This document shows, one piece after another, positions 57,464-64,000 of a stretch of 64,000 nt of DNA. The notes beneath the pieces are model-generated. The model had not been told where the DNA came from. It did no database searches and was given only the letters and a program-made list of their open reading frames with translations. How positions within the stretch are numbered: position 1 is the first letter of the stretch; each line of letters starts with the position of its first letter. Source of the DNA: Archangium violaceum Cb vi76 (GTDB lineage Bacteria > Myxococcota > Myxococcia > Myxococcales > Myxococcaceae); NCBI RefSeq assembly GCF_000733295.1, contig NZ_JPMI01000247.1, positions 36,914-100,913 of the forward strand, written 5' to 3'. A program made the translations under genes and the position numbers.

Positions 57464-57701
57464 CTCCACCCTCCCTCTTGCAGCCATTCCGGAAATCCCT
57501 GCTTCCTAAAAATAACGGGAGAGCCTGATATTCCTGACCTTCTAGTACTTCCAATGAAATTAACTTTTCAACAAAAACTCAAGGTGAGGGGAAGTGGGTC
57601 CTGGCATAGGGACCCGGAGTGCGAGGGACCGCGACACTTGCCCCCGGGAGCGGGCGGGATCTGACACGATGGTGGGGCGTATCCCGGGAGGGGGAGAAGG
57701 C

Positions 57702-58508
57702 GTGAAGCAATCCGAGTCGGTGAAGGAGCGGCTGGAGCGGCTGGAGTTGCCATTCAACGCGTACGGAGTGGACCCGTACGGAGTGTCCAAGTGGCACCTG
57801 CGCGTCATCTTCGAGATGATGAGCTTCTTCTACCGGAGCTACTTCCGGGTGCGCTGCCACGGAATCGAGCACATCCCGGCGCGCGGCAGGGCCATGGTGG
57901 TGGGCAACCACTCGGGCGGGGTGGCGGTGGACGGGGCCATGGTGGTCACCTCGTGCCTCCTGGAGATGGAGCCACCCCGGCTGGCGCAAGGCATGGCGGA
58001 GAAGTTCATCGCCGCCACGCCGGTGGCCTCCACGTGGGCCAGCCGCTGCGGCCAGTTCCCCGGCCTGCCCGAGCTCGCCGCCCGCCTGCTGGAGGAGGAT
58101 CGGCTGCTGATGATCTTCCCCGAGGGCGCGCGCGGCACCGCGAAGCTCTACCCGCAGCGCTATGACCTGGTGGATTTCGGCACGGGCTTCATGCGCCTGG
58201 CGCTCAAGACGCGCACGCCCATCATCCCCTTCGGCTTCCTGGGAGGCGGGGCGGCCATTCCCACGGTGGCCAACCTCTACGGGCTGGGCAGGGCGCTCGG
58301 AATGCCCTACGTGCCCGTCACTCCGTACGTGCTGCCGCTGCCGCTTCCCGTGCCACTGGAGATCCACTATGGCGAGCCCATGGTGTTCGAGGGCACGGGC
58401 AACGAGGAGGACACGGTCATCCAGGGGTACGTGGAGCAGGTGAAGGAACGCATCGCGGGCATCATCGAGCGGCGCCGTCACGAGCGCTGGAAGGGCGTGG
58501 CGTCATGA
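57702..58508 (+). CDS. PlsC-like lysophospholipid/diacylglycerol acyltransferase
   Basis: A 268-residue acyltransferase. VVGNHSGGVAVDGAMV carries the NHxx(...)D active-site motif (His, then Asp seven residues on), and IFPEGARGT is the FPEG box of glycerolipid acyltransferases. C-terminal helices IQGYVEQVKERIAGIIERRR. The start GTG at 57702 is placed six bases after a strong GGAGGGGGAGAAGG; an ATG at 57669 would add 11 residues. Likely transfers acyl groups to lysophosphatidate or a related lipid at the inner membrane. The stop overlaps the ATG of the epimerase gene. Confidence 0.85.
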   Translation: MKQSESVKERLERLELPFNAYGVDPYGVSKWHLRVIFEMMSFFYRSYFRVRCHGIEHIPARGRAMVVGNHSGGVAVDGAMVVTSCLLEMEPPRLAQGMAEKFIAATPVASTWASRCGQFPGLPELAARLLEEDRLLMIFPEGARGTAKLYPQRYDLVDFGTGFMRLALKTRTPIIPFGFLGGGAAIPTVANLYGLGRALGMPYVPVTPYVLPLPLPVPLEIHYGEPMVFEGTGNEEDTVIQGYVEQVKERIAGIIERRRHERWKGVAS

Positions 58509-59485
58509 GGGTCCTCATCCTGGGGATTGGCGGAGCGGTGGCCCGGCGCGTGGCGCTGCAATTGAGGGACAAGGGACACACGGTGTCCGGCATCGACACG
58601 CGGCCGTGGGAGGACGCGCCGGCGGACATCGAGGTGCACGACGTGGACCTGCGCAAGCGGCCCGCCGAGGACGTGTTCCGGACGCGGCGGCCCGAGGTGG
58701 TGGTGCACATGGCCACGGTGACGTCGCTGCGCGTGCAGGGCGAGGAGCGCCACCGCATCAACCTCGGCGGCACGCGCGTGGTGTTCGAGCACTGCCGGAC
58801 CTACGGGGTGAAGCACGCCGTCTTCGTGGGCCGGCACACGTTCTACGGTGCGGCGCCGGACTCGGTGCTGTACCACACGGAGGACGAGCCGCCGAAGGAG
58901 CTGGCCTCCTTCCCGGAGCTGGCGGACCTGGTGGCCGCGGACCTGTACGCCTCGACGGCGCTGTGGCGTTACCCGGAGCTGACCACGTCGGTGCTGCGCG
59001 TGTGCTACTCGCTGGGGCCGTCGGCGCAGGGCACGCTGGCCACGTTCCTGCGCGGCCGGCGGGTGCCCATGGTGGCGGGGTATGATCCGCTCTTCCAGTT
59101 CCTGCACGAGGACGACGTGGCGTCGGCCATCGCGCTCGCGGTGGAGAAGCGGGTGCGCGGTGTGTACAACGTGGCGGGTCCGCAGCCGCTGCCGCTGTCC
59201 GTCATCATCCGGGAGGCTCAACGCCAGCCCGTGCCACTGCCGATGATGGTGTTGCGTCAGCTCATCGGCCGATTCGGACTGCCGAAGCTGCCGCCCGGGG
59301 CGCTCTACCACCTGCAGTACCCCATCGTGGTGGACGCGAGGGCCTTCAAGGAGGCCACCGGCTTCACCTACCGCTTCGATGAGGTACGGACCATCGAGTC
59401 CTTCCTGGCGGACCACCCTCCCCCACGCCCACGCCGGGAAGAGCTCTTCGACCGGCTCGAGGCGCTCGGAGTGCTGAAGCAGTGA
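58505..59485 (+). CDS. NAD-dependent epimerase/dehydratase family protein (extended SDR)
   Basis: A 326-residue extended SDR. N-terminal RVLILGIGGAVARRVALQL has GxGG-x-V (variant GxxGxxG), followed by DLRKRPAEDVF, VVVHMATVTSLRV and YDPLFQFLHEDDVASAIALAVE. A YxxxK active site is not evident at the usual position, so it may be atypical or non-redox. The ATG overlaps the acyltransferase stop (ATGA): an acyltransferase + SDR pair, perhaps modifying a lipid head group or sugar. Substrate unknown. Confidence 0.83.
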   Translation: MRVLILGIGGAVARRVALQLRDKGHTVSGIDTRPWEDAPADIEVHDVDLRKRPAEDVFRTRRPEVVVHMATVTSLRVQGEERHRINLGGTRVVFEHCRTYGVKHAVFVGRHTFYGAAPDSVLYHTEDEPPKELASFPELADLVAADLYASTALWRYPELTTSVLRVCYSLGPSAQGTLATFLRGRRVPMVAGYDPLFQFLHEDDVASAIALAVEKRVRGVYNVAGPQPLPLSVIIREAQRQPVPLPMMVLRQLIGRFGLPKLPPGALYHLQYPIVVDARAFKEATGFTYRFDEVRTIESFLADHPPPRPRREELFDRLEALGVLKQ

Positions 59486-59500
59486 TGGCCCGGCGTGCCA

Positions 59501-59998
59501 TCAACGCCCAAGGCACGCCTCCTCGTACTCCCAGCGCTCGGAGGCAGTCCCTGTCTCGAGCAGGCTCCTCACTGAATCCAGGGGGACGGCCGGAGGGACA
59601 TCGACAGCCATCAGGTTGGGAATGTGGCTCAGTTCGGTGTCACACCCGAGCGCCTCCAGTTCCTGGCGCAGAGCCGGAACCTCCGAGGCTTCGTAGACGA
59701 TGACGCGCAAGGTGCTGTGCCCGGAGGGGCGAACAACCTCGACAAAGCCCCGCGTGCCATCGTCACGACGGACCGCCGAGACAACATCCTCATAGGCGAC
59801 TCCACTCGCGAAGAAGGGGATGTTGCCCAAGCGGTAGAGCCCATTGCCAACAGGTGTGGCCCACATGCTTTCGCACGTGACAGGCGGATAGCCATCCTCA
59901 TCCTGCTCGAGTTCGAAGAAGACCTTGACCAGCTGCTCGGATTCTTCACCGGCCATTTGAGTGGAGCGTATCAAGCACACGTGCCACGCCGCTCCCAT
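59501..59998 (-). CDS. DUF4265 protein
   Basis: A 165-residue protein with the DUF4265 sequence: VKVFFELEQDEDGYPPVTCESMWATPVGNGLYRLGNIPFFASGVAYEDVV, VEVVRPSGHSTLRVIVYE and ALGCDTELSHIPNLMAVDVPP. Start at 59998 is favoured by GGGGAGGAGA immediately upstream; an ATG at 59956 would remove 14 residues. Cytoplasmic; function unknown. Convergent with the SDR gene (15-base gap) and divergent from the DUF4139 operon. Confidence 0.85.
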   Translation of the reverse strand: MGAAWHVCLIRSTQMAGEESEQLVKVFFELEQDEDGYPPVTCESMWATPVGNGLYRLGNIPFFASGVAYEDVVSAVRRDDGTRGFVEVVRPSGHSTLRVIVYEASEVPALRQELEALGCDTELSHIPNLMAVDVPPAVPLDSVRSLLETGTASERWEYEEACLGR

Positions 59999-60081
59999 TC
60001 TCCTCCCCTACCTCACCAGGGCTCGCGCTCCCTCTGCATCCCGGCTAGCCTCCGCGTGCAATCTCGACCCAGGGGGCTTCG

Positions 60082-62367
60082 ATGGTCGTCGTACCGTCCA
60101 CGCTGGATGCCGTCACCGTGCACGCCGAGGGCGCGCTCTGCACGCGCCTGGCCGCGGTGCCGTCCAACAACGGCCGGCTTCCCAATCAGGTGCGCATCGA
60201 GAGCCTGCCGCTCGGGCTGCGCACCGGCTCGCTCCGGGCCGCCGTGCTGAAGGGCCCTCAGGGGCTCCGCGTGCGGGACATCCGCCCCGTCTACGATGTG
60301 CGGCTGCCGCCGGAGACGGACCTCCCCGCCGAACAGCGCGCCCTGGAGGAAGCCAGGGAGAGGCTCAACACCGTCTCCTCCGAGCTGGTGCGGGTGCGGC
60401 AGGAGGTCGCCACCCTCCAGAAGCTCAAGCCCTCCTTCCCGCCCCGGAAGAAGGACGAGCCTCACGAGCCGCGTGAGTCCGCCCTCACCGCCATCCTCTC
60501 GCTCGCGGGCTTCCTCGATTCGGAGCTCGCCTCCCTGAACGCCCGGCAGCTCGAACTGGAGCGCCAGCAGCGCGACGCAACTGAAGAGGTGGAGTTGCGT
60601 CAGCGGCGGCTGGAGGAGGGCTCGTCCGCGGTGCGCGGCCAGCGTGCCCAGCTCTACCGGGCGGCCATCATCACCCTCTCCGAGGTGGGCCCCGCGGACG
60701 AAGCCGCGCAGCTCGCGCTCGAGTACGCGGTGTACGGTGCCCGCTGGGTACCAGGCTACGACCTGCGGATGCCCCAGACGCTCGACGGAGGCACGCTGCG
60801 CATGCGCGCCTCCATCATCCAGCGCACCGGTGAGGACTGGAGCAACGTGCGGCTGGCCCTCTCCACCGCGAACCTGGAGCGGCGCGCCGATGTACCAGAA
60901 CTGAAGGCCCTGCGCATCGGCCGGCGCCAGCCGCCTCCGGCCCGCTCGGGCTGGCGAGAACCGCCCCCAGGGCTCGACGAGCTGTTCGTTGGCTACGACA
61001 CCGCCCGGCCCCTGATGCCTCCGCGTCCCGAGCCCAGACTGGAGCGCAGGGCGCCCGAGCCCGTGTACGCCGAGGCGCCCATGCCTCAAGGCGCGGTGCT
61101 CATGGAGGAGGCCGCGGCTTCACCCTCTCTCCCCAAGCCGATGCGCGCATCCCATGCCATGCCTTCCGTGTCGGCGCCTCCCCCCATGCAGGTAGCCGGA
61201 GCCGCCACTGGCTCCTTCCGCGCGGGAGGCCCCCCTCCCCCGCCCCGGGCACCAGCCCCCGGAGGAGCGCCCGCGGCCCCGAAGAAGGCGAGCTCGAGCC
61301 TCATGAAGCGCCGTGTGGTCGCCGATGAAGCGCCCATGGAGATGATGAAGGAGGCGGCTCCCGAGGAGCTCGAGGACACGGACGGGTACGGTTACGCCTC
61401 ACAGGATCTGGACACCCTGGGTGGCGGTGGCGGTGGCGGCCCGGCGGACACTCCCGCCCGTCCCACCGGCCTGGAGCCGGCGGTGGATCTGCTCGACTAC
61501 GGCAGCCTGGAGCTGGCGGGCGTGGAACAACCCGGACAGCGCGGACGGTTGCAGCCCCAATCCGAGGACAAGTCCCGGGAGCTGTTGATGCTGCTGGGAG
61601 TGCACGTGCGCGTGGACGTCTTCACGCTCGTGGCCCTGTACGAGCAGACGGCGGCCTCCGTGCACCACGCGGCGCCCCCGGCCTGGTCCGTGCCGCCACG
61701 CCAGTCCACGCCGCACTTCGACTACCGCTTCGACGTGGAGACGCGCGCCGACGTGCCCTCGGACGGCGTGTGGCACACCGTGCCCGTCTTCTCCGCCCCC
61801 GTGGGACTGAGCGCCGAGTACATCTGCGTGCCCTCGATGGAGCCGCGCGCCTTCCGCACCGTGAAGGTGGAGAACCGCACGCCCCACGCATTGCTCGCCG
61901 GCCCGGTGGACATCACCCTCGGCGACGAGTTCCTGATGACGTCTCCCCTGCCCACGCTCTCCCCCGGTGCCACGCAGCGACTGGGGCTGGGCGTCGAGGA
62001 GTCCATCAAGGTGTCGCGCAACACGCGCTTCGACGAGGCCTCCGGCGGCGTATTCGGCGGCTCCAACATGCTCACCCACCACGTCCGCGTCGAGCTGGCC
62101 AACCGGACCTCACAGCGTGTCACCGTGGAGGTGCTGGAGCGGGTGCCCGCGGTGCCCTCCGCGTCGGAGAAGGACATCAAGGTGGACGAGGCCGAGGTGC
62201 GGCCCGCCTGGAGCAAGCGCGCGCTGCTGCCCGGAGAGACGCCCGTGGAGGGCGAGCGGGCGTGGAAGGTCACGCTGCAGCCGGGTGAAGCGCAGACGCT
62301 GAACGCGACGTGGGCCGTACGGATTCCCTCGAGCAAGATGCTCGTGGGCGGCAACCGGAGGACGTGA
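60082..62367 (+). CDS. DUF4139 (mucoidy inhibitor A-like) protein, tandem copy 1
   Basis: A 761-residue protein of the DUF4139/DUF4140 family. The N-terminal DUF4140-like segment DAVTVHAEGALCTRLAAVP is followed by coiled-coil heptads (residues 90-200: EEARERLNTVSSELVRVRQEVATL). DUF4139 starts with LEYAVYGARWVPGYDLRMP and includes EDWSNVRLALSTANL. A low-complexity, Pro/Ala-rich region (about 280-440) interrupts the domain, then a second DUF4139 part with ATRADVPSDGVWHTVPVF-like elements resumes. No signal peptide seen. Stop overlaps the next gene's ATG by one base (TGATG). Confidence 0.83.
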   Translation: MVVVPSTLDAVTVHAEGALCTRLAAVPSNNGRLPNQVRIESLPLGLRTGSLRAAVLKGPQGLRVRDIRPVYDVRLPPETDLPAEQRALEEARERLNTVSSELVRVRQEVATLQKLKPSFPPRKKDEPHEPRESALTAILSLAGFLDSELASLNARQLELERQQRDATEEVELRQRRLEEGSSAVRGQRAQLYRAAIITLSEVGPADEAAQLALEYAVYGARWVPGYDLRMPQTLDGGTLRMRASIIQRTGEDWSNVRLALSTANLERRADVPELKALRIGRRQPPPARSGWREPPPGLDELFVGYDTARPLMPPRPEPRLERRAPEPVYAEAPMPQGAVLMEEAAASPSLPKPMRASHAMPSVSAPPPMQVAGAATGSFRAGGPPPPPRAPAPGGAPAAPKKASSSLMKRRVVADEAPMEMMKEAAPEELEDTDGYGYASQDLDTLGGGGGGGPADTPARPTGLEPAVDLLDYGSLELAGVEQPGQRGRLQPQSEDKSRELLMLLGVHVRVDVFTLVALYEQTAASVHHAAPPAWSVPPRQSTPHFDYRFDVETRADVPSDGVWHTVPVFSAPVGLSAEYICVPSMEPRAFRTVKVENRTPHALLAGPVDITLGDEFLMTSPLPTLSPGATQRLGLGVEESIKVSRNTRFDEASGGVFGGSNMLTHHVRVELANRTSQRVTVEVLERVPAVPSASEKDIKVDEAEVRPAWSKRALLPGETPVEGERAWKVTLQPGEAQTLNATWAVRIPSSKMLVGGNRRT

Positions 62368-63923
62368 TGAGCAACCCCATCCATCTCCCCATCGTCAAGG
62401 TGACCCTCCTCGAGGATCGTGCGCTGGTGGAGCGCCGCGCGGACGTGGTGCTTCCCGCCGGACCGCAGCGGCTGCGCGTGGAGGGGCTCTCGCCGCTCGC
62501 GGTGGACCGGTCGCTTCAGGCCCAGCTCACGGGAGGCACGGTGGCGCAGGCGCGCGTGAGCCGCATGTGGAAGGAGAAGCCTCGCGGCGAGAGCGCGCGG
62601 GCGCAGTGGACGGAGCTGCGCCGCCGCGTGGAGGACCTGGAGGCCGAGTGGAAACGCGCACAGGTGGACGTGCAGCGGCTGCGGGCCCGGATGGAGGTGG
62701 TGAACGTGGCCCGCGAGGACGTGTTGCGGGCCATCGCCGAGCTGTCGGGCGCCGGCCGTGCCAAACCAGAGTCCTGGCACGAGCAGCTCGCGACGGTGCG
62801 CAAGGAAACGGCCTCCGTCGAGGACGCGCTCCAGAAGGCACATGGCCACGTGGAGGAGACGTCACGGCGGCTGGCGGAGGCCCGGGCGGCGCTCGTCCAG
62901 AGTGAGCAGCCGGAGCAGCAGCTCGTCACATCGGCGGAGCTGGAGGCGAACCACCCGGCGGGCGGGACGGTGTCCCTGCGCGTGACCTACCTGGTGCCCT
63001 GCGCGGTGTGGCGGCCGGCGTACCGGGCCACCCTGGCTCCGGCCGAGGGCGGTGAGGCGGTGACGCTCGAGTGTGAGGCCGTGGTGTGGCAGCGCACGGA
63101 GGAGGAGTGGAAGGACGTGGAGCTGCTGTTCTCCACGGCGCGGCCGACGCTGGGCGCCTCGCCGCCGCGGCTGGTGGAGGACTGGCTGCGGCTGCGCGAC
63201 AAGAGCGAGCAGGAGAAGCACACGGTGGAGGTGAGCATCCGTGAGGAGGTCATCCAGACCACCGGCGAGGGAGGCGCCAGCAAGGTGGAGTCCATGCCGG
63301 GCCTGGACGACGGCGGAGAGGCCCTGACGCTCCGGGCAACCCACCGGGTGACGGTGCCCAGCGACGGAGCGCCGCACCGTGTGCCGCTGTTCCAGTTCAG
63401 CGCCCCGGCGGCGTCCGAACTCATCGGCTACCCCGAGCACTCGCCGCTGGTGCATCGGGTGGCGCGCTTCGACAACCGGGGCCCGGCGGTGCTGCTGGCC
63501 GGCCCGGTGGATCTGGTGCGCTCGAGTGGCTACGTGGGCCGCTCGCAGCTCAAGTTCACCGGAGTGGGCGAGAAGCTCAAGCTGGGCTTCGGCAGCGAGG
63601 ACACACTGCGCATCGCGCGGCTGGTGGACTCGAAGCAGGACACCCAGCGCCTCACCGGCAAGCGCACGCGGACGCACCAGGTGAAGCTGTTCCTCTCCAA
63701 CACCGGCCCCCGCGCGGAGAAGGTGGTGCTCGAGGAGCGCATGCCCGTCTCCGAGGTGGAGGCCGTGGAAGTGAAGCTGCTGCAGGAGCAGACGAAGCCC
63801 GCCCCCGCGAAGGTGAGCGAGGACGGCATCGTGCGCTTCGAGCTGGCCGCCCCACCCCGCTCGCAGCAGGAGCTGGCCTTCGCCTACTCGGTGGCCAGCT
63901 CCGCCAAGGTGGCCGGGCTCTAA
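62367..63923 (+). CDS. DUF4139 (mucoidy inhibitor A-like) protein, tandem copy 2
   Basis: A 518-residue paralogue of the preceding protein, without its low-complexity insert. IVKVTLLEDRALVERRADVVLPAGPQRLRVEGL (DUF4140), coiled-coil region at 85-195, then DUF4139: LRVTYLVPCAVWRPAYRATLAP, WQRTEEEWKDVELLFSTARP, VPSDGAPHRVPLFQF and LFLSNTGPRAEKVVLEERMPV. The ATG at 62367 overlaps the upstream TGA by one base. The two probably act together as a heteromer. Function is unknown; family members include a Pseudomonas factor affecting mucoidy. Confidence 0.85.
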   Translation: MSNPIHLPIVKVTLLEDRALVERRADVVLPAGPQRLRVEGLSPLAVDRSLQAQLTGGTVAQARVSRMWKEKPRGESARAQWTELRRRVEDLEAEWKRAQVDVQRLRARMEVVNVAREDVLRAIAELSGAGRAKPESWHEQLATVRKETASVEDALQKAHGHVEETSRRLAEARAALVQSEQPEQQLVTSAELEANHPAGGTVSLRVTYLVPCAVWRPAYRATLAPAEGGEAVTLECEAVVWQRTEEEWKDVELLFSTARPTLGASPPRLVEDWLRLRDKSEQEKHTVEVSIREEVIQTTGEGGASKVESMPGLDDGGEALTLRATHRVTVPSDGAPHRVPLFQFSAPAASELIGYPEHSPLVHRVARFDNRGPAVLLAGPVDLVRSSGYVGRSQLKFTGVGEKLKLGFGSEDTLRIARLVDSKQDTQRLTGKRTRTHQVKLFLSNTGPRAEKVVLEERMPVSEVEAVEVKLLQEQTKPAPAKVSEDGIVRFELAAPPRSQQELAFAYSVASSAKVAGL

Positions 63924-63949
63924 TCCCTTTCAGGAATGTGACCGATATC

Positions 63950-63970
63950 CCCTCTCCCCTCGGGAGAGGG
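63950..63970. repeat. REP-like hairpin repeat, copy 2
   Basis: CCCTCTCCC-ctc-GGGAGAGGG, the same 9-bp stem as at 24817-24837, followed by tcggggtgagggt, as commonly seen in dispersed intergenic repeats of GC-rich bacteria. It stands 27 bases after the second DUF4139 stop, at a likely transcript end. Confidence 0.75.
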
Positions 63971-64000
63971 TCGGGGTGAGGGTATCTGTCCCCGTTCTCC

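Overview
The window is GC-rich, with tightly packed genes and frequent 1-4 base start/stop overlaps. Its families point to a myxobacterium, probably of the Cystobacter/Archangium group: a DUF2381 protein paired with a membrane-anchored Ser/Thr kinase, many lipoproteins, a minor-pilin/PilY1 cluster, and Sit-like lipoproteins ending in a hydrophobic helix. The taxonomic placement is inferred from gene content; no rRNA, tRNA or CRISPR array was seen.

Layout. 0-5.5 kb: a UvrD/PcrA helicase cut by the window edge, a lipoprotein coupled to a protein with an extreme CxxC repeat, an RlmI-like rRNA methyltransferase, and a TPR-metallopeptidase lipoprotein. 5.5-13.2 kb: a complete minor-pilin operon (FimT/GspH, PilV, PilW, PilX, PilY1 types) closed by a strong intrinsic terminator. 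13.7-18.9 kb: a DHH phosphoesterase, small proteins, a (TDAG)n TolB-like lipoprotein, TatD and TcdA. 18.9-21.4 kb: an accessory island with a PD-(D/E)XK + PIN nuclease pair (the first gene has an upstream in-frame amber codon) facing a lipoprotein/partner module. 21.4-27.8 kb: housekeeping and metabolic genes, including a Fe-S PD-(D/E)XK nuclease, an SDR, MutY, a MetE-like protein, a hydrolase and a DUF1963 protein. 27.9-31.9 kb: a compact diterpenoid-type cluster with a P450 convergent to a class II cyclase and a class I terpene synthase. 32-36.5 kb: metH behind an ArsR-methyltransferase regulator. 36.6-39.7 kb: a patatin, then a TetR-controlled oxidoreductase operon with a perfect operator and an apparently leaderless start.

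39.7-50.5 kb is the most unusual part. It holds a second copy of the lipoprotein/partner module, then a DUF2381 + kinase-lipoprotein fusion pair. On the opposite strand follows a tandem array of four [small lipoprotein + single-TM Cys-rich protein] pairs. Two of the small lipoprotein genes are broken (a homopolymer frameshift and an internal deletion). Relics of the kinase gene's 3' end lie between the array units, which records repeated duplication of the block.

50.1-64 kb returns to ordinary genes: DUF2795, a YiiX-like peptidase, a SirB1-type protein, a NUDIX hydrolase, a fused EutB-EutC ethanolamine ammonia-lyase, a secreted hydrolase, an acyltransferase + epimerase pair, a DUF4265 protein and two tandem DUF4139 proteins. 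A short REP-like hairpin occurs twice (24.8 and 63.95 kb).
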